Source of the DNA: Pseudomonas sp. S35
Lineage (GTDB): Bacteria; Pseudomonadota; Gammaproteobacteria; Pseudomonadales; Pseudomonadaceae
DNA length: 64,000 nucleotides
NCBI RefSeq assembly: GCF_009866765.1
Contig: NZ_CP019431.1
Coordinates: 3,658,001-3,722,000 of the forward strand
Direction of reading: 5' to 3'
Shown in pieces: positions 27,765-37,200 of the stretch (position 1 is the stretch's first letter; every line of letters begins with the position of its first letter). Both the position numbers and the translations under genes were made by a program. The notes below the pieces were generated by a model. That model was not told where the DNA came from and made no database searches. It was given only the letters and a program-made list of their open reading frames with translations.

Positions 27765-29489
27765 ATGGCGAAAATCAACCTGGCCCAGCAACTGGCGACC
27801 ACCCTTGAACAGGCGGGCATCAAGCGCATCTGGGGCCTGACCGGCGACAGCCTCAACGGCCTCACCGACGCGCTGCGCAGCATGGACAGCATCGAATGGA
27901 TGCATGTGCGCCACGAAGAAGTTGCCGCCTTCGCTGCCGGTGCCGAAGCCGCCGCCACCGGTGAACTGGCGGTGTGCGCCGGCAGCTGCGGGCCGGGCAA
28001 CCTGCACTTGATCAATGGTCTGTTTGACTGCCATCGCAACCATGTGCCGGTGCTGGCGATTGCCGCGCAGATTCCGTCCTCGGAGATAGGGCTCAACTAT
28101 TTCCAGGAAACCCATCCCCAGGAACTGTTCAAGGAATGCAGCCACTTTATCGAATTGGTCACTAACCCCGCGCAAATGCCTCAGGTGCTGCACCGGGCGA
28201 TGCGCTCAGCGATCCTCAATCGCGGCGTCGCGGTGGTGGTGATTCCGGGGGATGTATCGCTACTGGAAGTCGAAGACACCCTCAAGCCGTGGCCGGCCCT
28301 GCACGCACCACGCACGCTGCCTGCGCAGGCAGATCTGCTGCAATTGAGCGAGATCCTCACACACAGCGAGAAAGTTACCCTGCTGTGTGGCAGTGGCTGC
28401 GCCGGCGCCCATGCGCAAGTCGTGGCGCTGGCGGATGCGCTGGGCGCACCCGTGGTACACGCGCTGCGCGGCAAGGAACATGTGGAATGGGACAACCCGT
28501 TCGATGTGGGCATGACCGGCCTGATCGGCTTCAGCTCCGGCTACCACGCCATGCTCGACTGCGACACGCTGATCATGCTCGGCACCGATTTCCCTTATCG
28601 CCAGTTCTACCCCACCGACGCGAAGATCATCCAGATCGACCGCAACCCGCAGGCACTGGGCCGCCGCACCACATTGGACCTGGGCATTGCAGCGGATGTC
28701 AGTGAAACCATCGACGCCCTCCTGCCGCGCCTGACCCGCAAGGCGGATCGCAGCTTTCTTGAGACCTCACTGAAGCATTACGTGAAAGCCCGCCAAGGGC
28801 TGGATGACCTGGCGCAACCGTCCAAGGCCAACCGGCCGATCCATCCGCAATACGTCGCGCGATTGCTCAGCGAGCTGGCCGACGAGGACGCGATCTTTAC
28901 CGCCGATGTCGGCTCGCCCACAGTCTGGGCGGCGCGCTACCTGAAGATGAACGGCAAGCGCCGTCTAATCGGCTCGTTCAACCACGGCTCTATGGCCAAC
29001 GCCATGCCCCAGGCCATCGGCGCGCAGGCAGCGTTCCCCGGTCGGCAAGTGATTTCCATGTCTGGTGACGGTGGTTTCGCCATGTTGATGGGGGACTTCA
29101 TCTCGCTGACGCAGTTGAAGTTGCCCGTTAAAGTCATCGTATTCGATAACGCCTCACTGGGTTTTGTCGCCATGGAGATGAAGGCCGCAGGCTACCTGGA
29201 CGCCGGCACCGAGCTGAAAAACCCGGACTTCGCGGCCATGTCCAACGCGATGGGCATCCTGGGTATACGCGTGGAGCAATCCGAAGACCTGGAGCCGGCC
29301 TTGCGCCGCGCCCTGGCCCATGATGGCCCGGTGCTAGTGGATGTGGTGACAGCCACCCAGGAACTGGTGATGCCGCCGAGCATCAAGCTGGAACAGGCCA
29401 AGGGGTTCAGCCTGTATATGCTCAAGGCGGTGATGAGCGGGCGTGGCGATGAAGTGATCGAGTTGGCGCGCACGAACTGGCTAAGGTAA
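27765..29489 (+). CDS. poxB: Ubiquinone-dependent pyruvate dehydrogenase (pyruvate oxidase) PoxB
   Basis: This is a 574-aa thiamine-diphosphate enzyme with three domains: an N-terminal PYR domain with the catalytic glutamate in VRHEEVAAF, a central FAD/DHS-like domain, and a C-terminal PP domain with [12 protein letters not shown]...FDNAS, the TPP-Mg motif. It decarboxylates pyruvate to acetate and CO2 and passes electrons to ubiquinone at the membrane. The ATG at 27765 follows GGAG. Acetolactate synthase and glyoxylate carboligase relatives are possible by fold, but the overall sequence and the C-terminal extension fit PoxB. Confidence 0.9.
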   Translation: MAKINLAQQLATTLEQAGIKRIWGLTGDSLNGLTDALRSMDSIEWMHVRHEEVAAFAAGAEAAATGELAVCAGSCGPGNLHLINGLFDCHRNHVPVLAIAAQIPSSEIGLNYFQETHPQELFKECSHFIELVTNPAQMPQVLHRAMRSAILNRGVAVVVIPGDVSLLEVEDTLKPWPALHAPRTLPAQADLLQLSEILTHSEKVTLLCGSGCAGAHAQVVALADALGAPVVHALRGKEHVEWDNPFDVGMTGLIGFSSGYHAMLDCDTLIMLGTDFPYRQFYPTDAKIIQIDRNPQALGRRTTLDLGIAADVSETIDALLPRLTRKADRSFLETSLKHYVKARQGLDDLAQPSKANRPIHPQYVARLLSELADEDAIFTADVGSPTVWAARYLKMNGKRRLIGSFNHGSMANAMPQAIGAQAAFPGRQVISMSGDGGFAMLMGDFISLTQLKLPVKVIVFDNASLGFVAMEMKAAGYLDAGTELKNPDFAAMSNAMGILGIRVEQSEDLEPALRRALAHDGPVLVDVVTATQELVMPPSIKLEQAKGFSLYMLKAVMSGRGDEVIELARTNWLR

Positions 29490-29501
29490 ATACGACCGAG
29501 T

Positions 29502-29599
29502 GTAGGAGCGGGCTTGCTCGCGAAGATCGCCAACGATAACGCGCTAATCCTGGCCAAGCGCGCTGTCCTTGGGTTTTTCGCGAGCGAGCTCGCGCCTAC
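29502..29599. repeat. REP pair, GTAGGAGCGGGCTTGCTCGCGAA type
   Basis: Left arm at 29502-29524 and inverted right arm at 29577-29599; they differ at 3 positions. The core TAGGAGCGGGCTTGCTCGCG differs from the GTGGGAGGGGGC family elsewhere in the window, so two REP families coexist. It lies between the converging poxB and FMN-reductase genes and may also help end transcription. Confidence 0.85.
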
Positions 29600-29614
29600 A
29601 GGGTCAGAAAGCCT

Positions 29615-30172
29615 TCAAGCATGCTGTTTCTCTACCCACTGGCCATAGGCGTCGATGAATGCCTGCAAAAACGGCTTGGTCTTTTCTGACACCTTGCCCG
29701 ACTCATCAAACACACTGCCCGCCCCACCCAGGTAGGCTTCCGGCTGCTGCATGCACCACACATCCAGGAACACCAGGGACTGGCGTAAGTGGTGGTTGGC
29801 ACCAAAGCCGCCTACTGCACCCGGCGAAACACTGATGATCGCCCCAGGCTTGCCACTCCAGGCGCTTTGCCCATAAGGGCGGGAACCCACATCAATCGCG
29901 TTCTTCAACGGGGCCGGCACCGAACGGTTGTATTCCGGGGTCACAAACAGCACCGCGTCGGATGAACTCACCTGTTTGCGGAAAGTACTGTAGGCTGCCG
30001 GCGGTGAATCCGCGTCGATGTCTTCGTTGTAGAGGGGCAGGTCGCCAATTTCGACAATGTTCAACTTCAGGTTGGCCGGGGCCAGTTCAGCCAATGCCAG
30101 GGCGACCTTGCGGTTGATCGACTGTTTTCTCAAGCTGCCAACCAGGACGGCAATCGTATAGACCTTGCTCAT
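29615..30172 (-). CDS. NADPH-dependent FMN reductase (ChrR/YieF-like)
   Basis: This 185-aa flavodoxin-like protein carries the family motifs VGSLRKQSINRKVALAL (FMN phosphate loop) and TPEYNRSVPAPLKNAID (signature of the NADPH-dependent FMN reductase/quinone reductase group). It probably performs two-electron reduction of quinones, and in relatives chromate, as an antioxidant enzyme. It is cytoplasmic. It is a single-gene unit converging on poxB with a REP pair between. Confidence 0.92.
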   Translation of the reverse strand: MSKVYTIAVLVGSLRKQSINRKVALALAELAPANLKLNIVEIGDLPLYNEDIDADSPPAAYSTFRKQVSSSDAVLFVTPEYNRSVPAPLKNAIDVGSRPYGQSAWSGKPGAIISVSPGAVGGFGANHHLRQSLVFLDVWCMQQPEAYLGGAGSVFDESGKVSEKTKPFLQAFIDAYGQWVEKQHA

Positions 30173-30399
30173 TGAGGTTTCCCGATGTCTGACTAAAGGA
30201 GCTTGTAGTTATAGAGGCTTCACGTCGGGTGCACCAGAAGGTTTTGAGAACCTTCCAGGCGTTTGCATTGCACGTTAATGCGTAGGACGCGTCTTAATAA
30301 CTCAATGAATAGTATTTTTTTTCCGTAGGCAAACTACCTCTCTTTATGACGGTCTACAGAACCGCAAATCGAGTGTTTATCTCCAGAGGTTCTAAACAG

Positions 30400-30636
30400 A
30401 TGGCAGCAGTACTTGTCGGACAGTTCCATGCCAGAGACGCGGAAGGTCGCGTTTATTCCGTGCATGAGTTCCAGGAATCCAACCCGGCGCAAGGCGACCT
30501 GGCTGGCTCGGCGCCCACCACCACCTACAAGCTGGCCATTGGCGACCGTGTAGAAAAACTGGAAGGCGATGAATTCAAACTGATTCAGTCGGGCACCATC
30601 ATTGTCCGCGAATCCGAGACCACCCTCGCCTCATAA
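30400..30636 (+). CDS. Small hypothetical protein
   Basis: This is a 78-aa acidic soluble protein of unknown function, rich in beta-type residues (MAAVLVGQFHARDAEGRVYS and GTIIVRESETTLAS). The ATG at 30400 is chosen because AGAGG lies 11 bases upstream and the N-terminal extension from 30346 looks non-coding. It has no signal peptide, cysteine or membrane segment. The 227 bases upstream contain a 7-base hairpin (GAAGGTT/AACCTTC near 30237-30255) and AT-rich promoter-like sequence. I recognise the type as a common Pseudomonas hypothetical but cannot name it. Confidence 0.75.
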   Translation: MAAVLVGQFHARDAEGRVYSVHEFQESNPAQGDLAGSAPTTTYKLAIGDRVEKLEGDEFKLIQSGTIIVRESETTLAS

Positions 30637-30697
30637 GATCTCGCCCCAACGACCTGCTCAGTCCTGGCCATTGACGGCGTTGACTGGGCTGGCGTGA

Positions 30698-31036
30698 TCA
30701 AGGACGACGGATCTCCGTCACCTCAATCCCCTGCTCGTCCTGCTTGATGGTCACCATCAACTGCCCCCGCTCGCCTTCGACGGCATAGATCGAACGCGTG
30801 TAACCCGACGTAGTGTACGCGGGATGCGCCTGCACCTGCCTGACCAAGGTGATCCCCAACACTGCCCCCACCTGCTCGCCTACCGGTTCCTGGGAACGGA
30901 TAAACGCTTCGAGCGCGAGGTTTTCCGGCGTGTTGTCGTCATGGTTGCTGAAGAGATAAGCCGCCGCGCACCCCGCGATCACCAGGACCAGGAGTTGCTT
31001 GGCCGTTACCCCGAAGAACATCGTGGGAATAGGCAT
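30698..31036 (-). CDS. Hypothetical protein with N-terminal membrane segment
   Basis: This is a 112-aa protein. Residues 11-29 form a hydrophobic anchor (TAKQLLVLVIAGCAAAYLFS), followed by a soluble periplasmic-side domain ending in beta-strand-like text (GQLMVTIKQDEQGIEVTEI). The cysteine in the hydrophobic stretch is not in a convincing lipobox. Function unknown. Converges on the small gene at 30400; divergent from the LysR gene. Confidence 0.72.
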   Translation of the reverse strand: MPIPTMFFGVTAKQLLVLVIAGCAAAYLFSNHDDNTPENLALEAFIRSQEPVGEQVGAVLGITLVRQVQAHPAYTTSGYTRSIYAVEGERGQLMVTIKQDEQGIEVTEIRRP

Positions 31037-31217
31037 TTGAGACCAGACCTGTTTTTGTTGTAAGTGCCGGTATCCGGCTTTGGTCGTTGATGATCAGACG
31101 AGCCATTCTAATGAGGTCATGGCTGAACGCCATAGGCCCGAGCGACCCCGGCAGTCTTTTTTACGCACGACCGCTTGCACCATTGAATCCCCACCCCACT
31201 GCACATAGACTCCGGCC

Positions 31218-32111
31218 ATGCGTTTACGTCATATCGAAGTGATTCAGGCCATCTTGCAGACCGGACACCTCGGCACGGCCGCCGAATGGTTGCACCTCCC
31301 CGTGGGCGAAGTGGACGCGGCGCTCAAGGAGGCCGAGTTGCAACTGGGCTTTATGCTGTTCGCCAGCGTACGCGGGCGCTTGCAGGCGACACGGGAAACC
31401 CTGGCGTTGCAGGCAGAAATTGCCCATGTGTACGCAGCGCTGGAACCGGTGCAGCGCCTGGCCAGCCGTTTGAAACACCATCACGCCCCGCCGCTGCGCG
31501 CGCTCTGTACTGCGCCCCTGGCCAATCAACTGTTGCCACAGAGCATTGCCGTGCTGCGTCGACGCTTCCAGGACACGCCCTGCAACCTGTCGAGCCAGCC
31601 CACACGCGAGATCATCAGGAGCCTGTTGCTGCACGAGGCCGATATCGGCCTGAGCCTGCATGACCCGGAACACCCGCAAATCCTCAGCAGCGTCTTGGCC
31701 CAGGGCAAACTGCAATTGCTCGCGCCCCATGGCTGGCTGAAACCCAAGCAGAAGTACATCGCGCTGCAAGACCTGGCCGGGCAGTCGATGATCGGGCTGG
31801 AGGGGCAAGACCCGCTCAGCCGCCTGCTGGACGCCAAGCTGCAAGCCCTGCGACCACTGCCGGTGGTGCAGACGCGGGTGCAGACCTACCAGATGATGCG
31901 CAGCATGGTCGAAGCGGGAGAAGGCTTGGCGATTGTCGACCCGTTCACCGCCTTCGGCGCGCGCGAGGCCGGGCTGGATGCGTGCCCGTTGTCGCCGCCG
32001 ATGCTGGTCAACCTGTACGCGCTGACCCTCAAGGATGGCGAGACCTCTCCCGCCTTGAATGCATTGCTGGAGATCGTCACACAGAAGGCTGAAAGCCTGC
32101 TGGCGAGTTAA
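31218..32111 (+). CDS. LysR family transcriptional regulator
   Basis: This is a 297-aa LysR-type regulator. The N-terminal helix-turn-helix is divergent: TAAEWLHLPVGEVDAALKEA stands where most members have an A-A-x-x-L-x-x-S-Q-P-A-V-S core, though LGFMLFASVRGRLQ follows the normal pattern. The C-terminal co-inducer domain is complete (LRALCTAPLANQLLP, HEADIGLSL, MVEAGEGLAIVDPF). The 4 bases at its 3' end overlap the converging acetyltransferase stop. The neighbouring ldcA operon is the nearest possible target, but this is only positional. Confidence 0.88.
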   Translation: MRLRHIEVIQAILQTGHLGTAAEWLHLPVGEVDAALKEAELQLGFMLFASVRGRLQATRETLALQAEIAHVYAALEPVQRLASRLKHHHAPPLRALCTAPLANQLLPQSIAVLRRRFQDTPCNLSSQPTREIIRSLLLHEADIGLSLHDPEHPQILSSVLAQGKLQLLAPHGWLKPKQKYIALQDLAGQSMIGLEGQDPLSRLLDAKLQALRPLPVVQTRVQTYQMMRSMVEAGEGLAIVDPFTAFGAREAGLDACPLSPPMLVNLYALTLKDGETSPALNALLEIVTQKAESLLAS

Positions 32112-32695
32112 GCCTTATCGACTTCCGCCTTGAACAAGCGATACCAGAAAATCGCCACTTCGCGGGTCTGCGGGTCGATGCCGCGATAGCGCAGGTGGTC
32201 GATCCCGCCCATCACATAGCCGCAGCGTTCATATAAACGGCAGGCACCGAGGTTATTGTTCTGGGTTTCGAGCATCATGCCCGGCAGGCTTTTCTTGCGG
32301 CTCCAGAACTGCGCTACATCCAGCAACGCCTTGGCGACGCCGTGCCGCCGCGCTGGCAAGACCACCGCCAACTCATCCACATGGGCAAAACCGTTCCAAT
32401 TGGTGCTGACCACGATATGCCCCACGGGCCGATCGTCCAAATAGGCCATGAAGATCGCACTGTCTGGCGCATTGCGAAAACTGGCGAACTCCTCAGGATC
32501 AATCCCATAACATTTGCGGTACGGCAGGATACGCTCCAGCGGCCATTGGTCGACGCGCATGCCCATCTCCGGAACGCTGTAGGCATTGACCTCGAAACTG
32601 AAGTCATTGCCCCACACGTAGGCATCAAAACCTTCGTCGGCGACCCGCACACTGAGCCCTGGATACTTCGGGTTCATTACAGCTTGCATAAACAT
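32108..32695 (-). CDS. GNAT family N-acetyltransferase
   Basis: This is a 195-aa acetyltransferase. The acetyl-CoA binding motif A is VDELAVVLPARRHGVAKALL (the R-x-x-G-x-A form), and motif B follows as LETQNNNLGACRLYERCGY. The acceptor substrate is unknown. It starts 2 bases after the ldcA stop (ATG 32695, or ATG 32689 with a better AAGGA spacing), so it is in the ldcA operon. Acetylation of a polyamine such as cadaverine would fit that context but is a guess. Confidence 0.9.
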   Translation of the reverse strand: MFMQAVMNPKYPGLSVRVADEGFDAYVWGNDFSFEVNAYSVPEMGMRVDQWPLERILPYRKCYGIDPEEFASFRNAPDSAIFMAYLDDRPVGHIVVSTNWNGFAHVDELAVVLPARRHGVAKALLDVAQFWSRKKSLPGMMLETQNNNLGACRLYERCGYVMGGIDHLRYRGIDPQTREVAIFWYRLFKAEVDKA

Positions 32696-32697
32696 CC

Positions 32698-34953
32698 TTA
32701 ACCCTTGATGCAATCGACGGTGTAACAACGACCACTGCCGTCATCTTCGTGTTGCAACCCGTGAACATCGGCAACAAAACCCGGGAAACTGCTATCGAAC
32801 GTCCGGGCAAACGCCAGGTAGTCGATGATCGAACGGGTTGACTCGGTAAAGCGTTCGCCTGGCATGATCAGCGGAATGCCCGGCGGATATGGCACCAGCA
32901 TCACGGCTGCGACGCGTCCTGGCAAGGCATCAATCGACACCGCCTCCACTTCGCCCCTTACCAATTGGTCGTAGGCGTCTGCCGGTTTCATTGCGATGTC
33001 CGGTAAGACGGTATACATGCGCTTGAGATGCTTGGCGGTGGCGTTGCTGCGGTAACAGCTGTGCAATTGGTCGCACAGGTCGCGCAAACCCAAGCCCTGA
33101 TAACGCGCCGGGCCTTGGGCAAACACCGAGGGCAAACAACTGGCCAGGCTGGCGTTCGCGTCGTAACTGCGCTTGAACTCAAGCAACTCGGTCAGCAAGG
33201 TACTCCATTTGCCTTTGGTGATACCCATGGAAAACAACACGAGAAAGGAATAGAGCCCGGTCTTTTCCACCACCAACCCGCGCTCCCAGAGGAACTTACT
33301 GACCACGGCGGCTGGAATCCCGCAATCGCTCAAGGTACCGCCGGCGTTGAGGCCGGGCATCACCAGCGTCACTTTGATCGGGTCCAGCAACACATAGTCT
33401 TCGGCCACATCACCGAAGCCATGCCAATCATCCTGCGGCTGCAATAGCCAATCCGCCGTGACGACGCGGTCGATGCCGGCCACAGACGGCGGTTGCCAGA
33501 TCGAGAACCACCAATCCTCAGCGGCGATATGTTGGCGCAGGTTAGCCAGGGCGCGGCGAAAGCTCAGGGCCTCGTCGAACATTTCCTGCAGCAACGAACG
33601 CCCGGCCGGGCCTTCCATCATCGCCGACGCCACGTCCAGCGAGGCGATGATGCTGTATTGCGGCGAGGTGGAGATGTGCATCATGAACGCTTCGTTGAAA
33701 CGGTCACGGTCCAGCTGCCGCGCGCCACCGTCCTGCACATGGATCATCGAGGCCTGGCTGAAGGCGGCCAGCAGTTTGTGAGTGGAGTGGGTGGTAAAGA
33801 CCAGTGGGCTGTCCGGGGTGCGCGAGGTGCCCATGCCGTAGCGCCCGGCAAAAAACTCATGGAACGCGGCGTAGGCATACCAGGCTTCGTCGAAGTGCAG
33901 CACCTCGACGCTATTGCCCAACTGCTGCTTGATCAACTCGGCGTTGTAGCACAGGCCGTCGTAGGTGGAATTGGTGACCACGGCCATTTTCACTTTCGCC
34001 GGCCGGCCACGGGTCAGGGGGCTGGCGTCGATCTTGGCGCGAATCGATTCGGGGCTGAATTCGCTCAACGGAATCGGGCCGATAATGCCCAGCTCGTTGC
34101 GCTCCGGGCAGAGGTAAAGGGGAATCGCGCCGGTCATGATGATCGAGTGCAACACCGACTTATGGCAGTTGCGGTCCACCAACACCAGGTCATCGCGGCC
34201 AACCATCGAGTGCCAGACGATTTTGTTGGCGGTGGACGTGCCATTGATCACGAAAAAGGTGTGATCGGCGCCGAAGTTGCGCGCGGCGCGGGCTTCGGCC
34301 TCGGCCAGCGGCCCCGTGTGGTCCAGCAGCGAACCCAGTTCGGGCACGGACACCGACAAATCCGAACGCAGGGTGTTTTCCCCAAAGAACTGGTGAAACG
34401 CTTGCCCCACCGGGCTTTTGCGGTACGCCACACCACCGCCATGACCGGGGGTGTGCCAGGAGTAATTGGAATCAGCGGTGTGCTGCACCAGCGCCTTGAA
34501 GAATGGCGGCAGCAGGCCATCCAAGTACGTGCGTGCGGCACGCGCCACTTGTCGCGCCAGGAATGGCACGGTGTCTTCGAATAGATAAAGGATGCCGCGC
34601 AGTTGGTTGAGTTCGCTCATGGCGTCGGCCGGGGCGTTTTCCAGGGTGACTTGCTCGCCCAGGGCAAAGATCGGCAGGTTCGGCGCCCGCACCCGCGCCA
34701 GGCGGATCAGCTCGACCATGTTTTGCAGCAGGTGGGTATTTTCGCCGGCGCCTTCGGCGGCGATCAACATGCAGGCCAAACCATGATGGGTGGATGCCAC
34801 CAGCCGACCTTCGGCGTAGTCCACGGCGGAAAAGATACTGAAGCCCTCTTGTTCCAACTCCCGGGCGATCCCTCGAACCCGGTCGCCGGCAACGGTGTCG
34901 GCCTTGATGTCGCGGTGCACGATGAGGATGGGGAACTTCAGGTCTTTGTACAT
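32698..34953 (-). CDS. ldcA: Lysine decarboxylase LdcA (Orn/Lys/Arg decarboxylase)
   Basis: This is a 751-aa PLP-dependent decarboxylase, the same length as P. aeruginosa LdcA (PA1818), which makes cadaverine from lysine. An N-terminal response-regulator-like wing domain (about 1-130) is followed by the PLP fold with SWHTPGHGGG, NGTSTANK, HFDEAWYAY and the Schiff-base lysine Lys393 in STHKLLAAF, then a C-terminal domain with PGIPLIMPGER. The gene order ldcA - dnaQ - rnhA matches P. aeruginosa and supports LdcA over arginine or ornithine decarboxylase. Cytoplasmic. The acetyltransferase gene follows in the same operon. Confidence 0.93.
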   Translation of the reverse strand: MYKDLKFPILIVHRDIKADTVAGDRVRGIARELEQEGFSIFSAVDYAEGRLVASTHHGLACMLIAAEGAGENTHLLQNMVELIRLARVRAPNLPIFALGEQVTLENAPADAMSELNQLRGILYLFEDTVPFLARQVARAARTYLDGLLPPFFKALVQHTADSNYSWHTPGHGGGVAYRKSPVGQAFHQFFGENTLRSDLSVSVPELGSLLDHTGPLAEAEARAARNFGADHTFFVINGTSTANKIVWHSMVGRDDLVLVDRNCHKSVLHSIIMTGAIPLYLCPERNELGIIGPIPLSEFSPESIRAKIDASPLTRGRPAKVKMAVVTNSTYDGLCYNAELIKQQLGNSVEVLHFDEAWYAYAAFHEFFAGRYGMGTSRTPDSPLVFTTHSTHKLLAAFSQASMIHVQDGGARQLDRDRFNEAFMMHISTSPQYSIIASLDVASAMMEGPAGRSLLQEMFDEALSFRRALANLRQHIAAEDWWFSIWQPPSVAGIDRVVTADWLLQPQDDWHGFGDVAEDYVLLDPIKVTLVMPGLNAGGTLSDCGIPAAVVSKFLWERGLVVEKTGLYSFLVLFSMGITKGKWSTLLTELLEFKRSYDANASLASCLPSVFAQGPARYQGLGLRDLCDQLHSCYRSNATAKHLKRMYTVLPDIAMKPADAYDQLVRGEVEAVSIDALPGRVAAVMLVPYPPGIPLIMPGERFTESTRSIIDYLAFARTFDSSFPGFVADVHGLQHEDDGSGRCYTVDCIKG

Positions 34954-35046
34954 GAGGGCGTAGAGTCCTGAGGGCTATGCACTCAGGGTAGAAGCTAGGC
35001 AGCGATGACGCGAATGAAGATTTCGACGGCTATGGAGATCCATTAT

Positions 35047-35070
35047 GGAAGGGGGGCAAGCCCTCTCACA
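35047..35070. repeat. Single degenerate REP
   Basis: GGAAGGGGGGCAAGCCCTCT followed by CACA resembles one right-hand arm of the GGGGGCAAGCCCCCTCCCAC family with several changes. No partner arm is seen, so this is a lone decayed REP between ldcA and dnaQ. Confidence 0.6.
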
Positions 35071-35093
35071 CAATGGATCGTATCCACGCAGGA

Positions 35094-35840
35094 CTATTGT
35101 TGCGTTAGTTGGGTCCATAACGCGGGTGCACCGGCCGACTTGGCAATTGCCTCCAAGCGCTCCGCATGCTCGACCATGTCCTGCTCGCTGGCGCGGATAA
35201 TGGCAGTAGGCTTGCGATCGGCTGGCAGGCGACGGATTTCCGAAGGGCGATTACCCGAGCCTTCCGCCGAGCCGCTGCCGTCGGACGCGTTACCCGCCAA
35301 CGAAAGGCTGGTCTGCCCACCGGTCATGGTCAGGTAAACGTCGGCAAGAATCTCGGAGTCGAGCAAGGCGCCGTGGAGTTCACGGCCGGAGTTGTCGACG
35401 CCGTACCGCTTGCACAACGCATCGAGGCTGTTGCGCTGGCCCGGGTGGCGCTCACGGGCCATCATCAAGGTATCGAGGATCGAGCAGTGCTGGGAAATAT
35501 CCGCGCGATCGGTCTGCCCCATCAAGGCAAATTCGTTATTGATGAAGCCGACGTCGAACGCCGCGTTATGGATGATCAGCTGGGCGCCGTTGATGAATTC
35601 GAAGAACTCATCGGCCACTTCGGCGAAGCGCGGCTTGCCCTTGAGGAATTCGTCAGTGATACCGTGGACGCCGATGGCGCCTTCGTCACTGTCGCGGTCC
35701 GGTTGCAGGTAGACGTGGAAGTGACGCCCGGTGAGGCGCCGACCCATGAGTTCGACACAGCCGATTTCAATGATCCGGTGGCCGTCAGTCACCGGCATGC
35801 CGGTGGTTTCGGTATCGAGTACAACAGATCGGATGGCCAT
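35094..35840 (-). CDS. dnaQ: DNA polymerase III epsilon subunit DnaQ
   Basis: This is a 248-aa 3'-5' proofreading exonuclease of the replicative polymerase. It shows the DEDDh set: Asp9 and Glu11 in LDTETTG, the second aspartate in IIHNAAFDVGF, and the HGALLDSEILADVYL block with the catalytic His and Asp. The C-terminal tail ends in a leucine/glutamine-rich segment used to contact the alpha subunit. It is placed next to rnhA, as in most gamma-proteobacteria, here on the same strand with 52 bases between. Confidence 0.96.
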   Translation of the reverse strand: MAIRSVVLDTETTGMPVTDGHRIIEIGCVELMGRRLTGRHFHVYLQPDRDSDEGAIGVHGITDEFLKGKPRFAEVADEFFEFINGAQLIIHNAAFDVGFINNEFALMGQTDRADISQHCSILDTLMMARERHPGQRNSLDALCKRYGVDNSGRELHGALLDSEILADVYLTMTGGQTSLSLAGNASDGSGSAEGSGNRPSEIRRLPADRKPTAIIRASEQDMVEHAERLEAIAKSAGAPALWTQLTQQ

Positions 35841-35892
35841 CAGGGTTCAGCTCTCAGCGGTGGTGTGTTTCAAAGGGCGCGATGTTAACACG

Positions 35893-36345
35893 TCAGCTCT
35901 GCTTGTAGCCTCGCACCTCGTCCACACCCCGGTTGGCGAGCTGGTCGGCGCGCTCGTTGCCAGGGTGGCCGATGTGACCGCGCACCCACTTCCAGGTGAT
36001 GTCATGGCGATTGCATTGCTCATCGAGCAACTGCCACAAGTCAGCATTCTTGACCGGCTCCTTGGCTGCCGTTTTCCAACCGCGCTTCTTCCAGTTGACC
36101 ATCCACTCGTTGATGCCCTTCATCACGTATTGCGAGTCGGTCACCAGCAGCACGTTGCAGCGGCGCTTGAGCTCTTCAAGGCCGCGAATCGCGCCCATCA
36201 GCTCCATACGGTTGTTGGTGGTGTTGGCTTCGCCGCCCCACAGTTCCTTCTCGATGCCCTTGCACACCAGTAAGGCGCCCCAGCCGCCGGGGCCCGGATT
36301 GCCCTTGCAGGCGCCGTCGGTGAAGAGTTCTACGCTGTCAGTCAT
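35893..36345 (-). CDS. rnhA: Ribonuclease HI
   Basis: This is a 150-aa enzyme that cuts RNA in RNA-DNA hybrids. The DEDD residues are visible: Asp10 in [14 protein letters not shown], the glutamate in NNRMELMGA, the aspartate of VTDSQYV, and the last Asp in [10 protein letters not shown]. The basic handle KWKKRGWK-like segment ([17 protein letters not shown]) is present. It is located between dnaQ and the methyltransferase gene, all on one strand. Confidence 0.97.
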   Translation of the reverse strand: MTDSVELFTDGACKGNPGPGGWGALLVCKGIEKELWGGEANTTNNRMELMGAIRGLEELKRRCNVLLVTDSQYVMKGINEWMVNWKKRGWKTAAKEPVKNADLWQLLDEQCNRHDITWKWVRGHIGHPGNERADQLANRGVDEVRGYKQS

Positions 36346-36376
36346 CGGTTACTCGGTCTTAAATCAAAAAAGGGTT

Positions 36377-37135
36377 TTACGTTTCACTTTGCTTACGGTT
36401 GACCTTGGCCATCGGCATCGGCACCAGCTTACCCATTGGCTGCCGTGCGACCTGGCGCACAGGCCGCAGCCCGACCACGATCTTGCGCGCGACCAATAGA
36501 TAGAAGCCACCGCCCGACAGTTGCCAGGCTCCCGCCCGGCGTTCCCAGCCGCTGAGACGCGCCTGCCACTTGGTCGAGGCAAGCGGCGGACGATAGCACC
36601 CGAAGCGGCGTTTCTCCAGCGCGAAGCCCAGCAGGTTGAGCCAGTCCGCCACCCGCGACGGCGCGATACAGCGCGCCTGGCGCAGGCCGTCATGGGCGAA
36701 CACGTGGCGCAGCCCCCAACTGCTCCAAGGGTTGATGCCGATAATCAGCAAATGGCCACCGGGGCGTACGCTGCTCGCCGCTTCGCGCAACAAACCGTGG
36801 GGTGACAGGCAAAAATCCAGGCCATGCTGCAACACCACCACATCGGCGGCGTGCTCGCTCAAGGGCCAGGCCTGCTCCTCGCAGACGATCTCGACGCCCG
36901 GCAACGGCGCTCCCAGGCGCACATTGCGTTGAACCTGGGGCGCAGACGGCGGCGTCTGCGCTGAGGGACCGTAATGCACCAGGTAGCCACCAAAGAAGCG
37001 ACCCAACTCGTCTTCGAGCATGCGCCGTTCTTCATCCAGTAGAAATTGCCCGATTGGCCCGGACAGCCATTCACGGGCCGCGCTGATCAGGGCCAGCCAC
37101 TCAGGATCGGCCTGGGCGAACGCTTTATCAGTCAT
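36377..37135 (-). CDS. SAM-dependent methyltransferase-like protein
   Basis: This 252-aa class I methyltransferase-type protein is encoded next to rnhA and gloB, as in P. aeruginosa (PA1814). The motif region is somewhat worn: [23 protein letters not shown] and [18 protein letters not shown] resemble motifs of UbiE-like enzymes, but the usual G-x-G-x-G SAM loop is not clear. The start ATG 37135 has GGAG upstream (TTG at 37147 is not needed). The substrate is unknown. It is divergent from gloB. Confidence 0.85.
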   Translation of the reverse strand: MTDKAFAQADPEWLALISAAREWLSGPIGQFLLDEERRMLEDELGRFFGGYLVHYGPSAQTPPSAPQVQRNVRLGAPLPGVEIVCEEQAWPLSEHAADVVVLQHGLDFCLSPHGLLREAASSVRPGGHLLIIGINPWSSWGLRHVFAHDGLRQARCIAPSRVADWLNLLGFALEKRRFGCYRPPLASTKWQARLSGWERRAGAWQLSGGGFYLLVARKIVVGLRPVRQVARQPMGKLVPMPMAKVNRKQSET

Positions 37136-37200
37136 TGCATTCTCCAACTCGCCAAGACGTTCTAAGATGCACCAATGTGTTCAGCTTGGCGAATCGAAGA

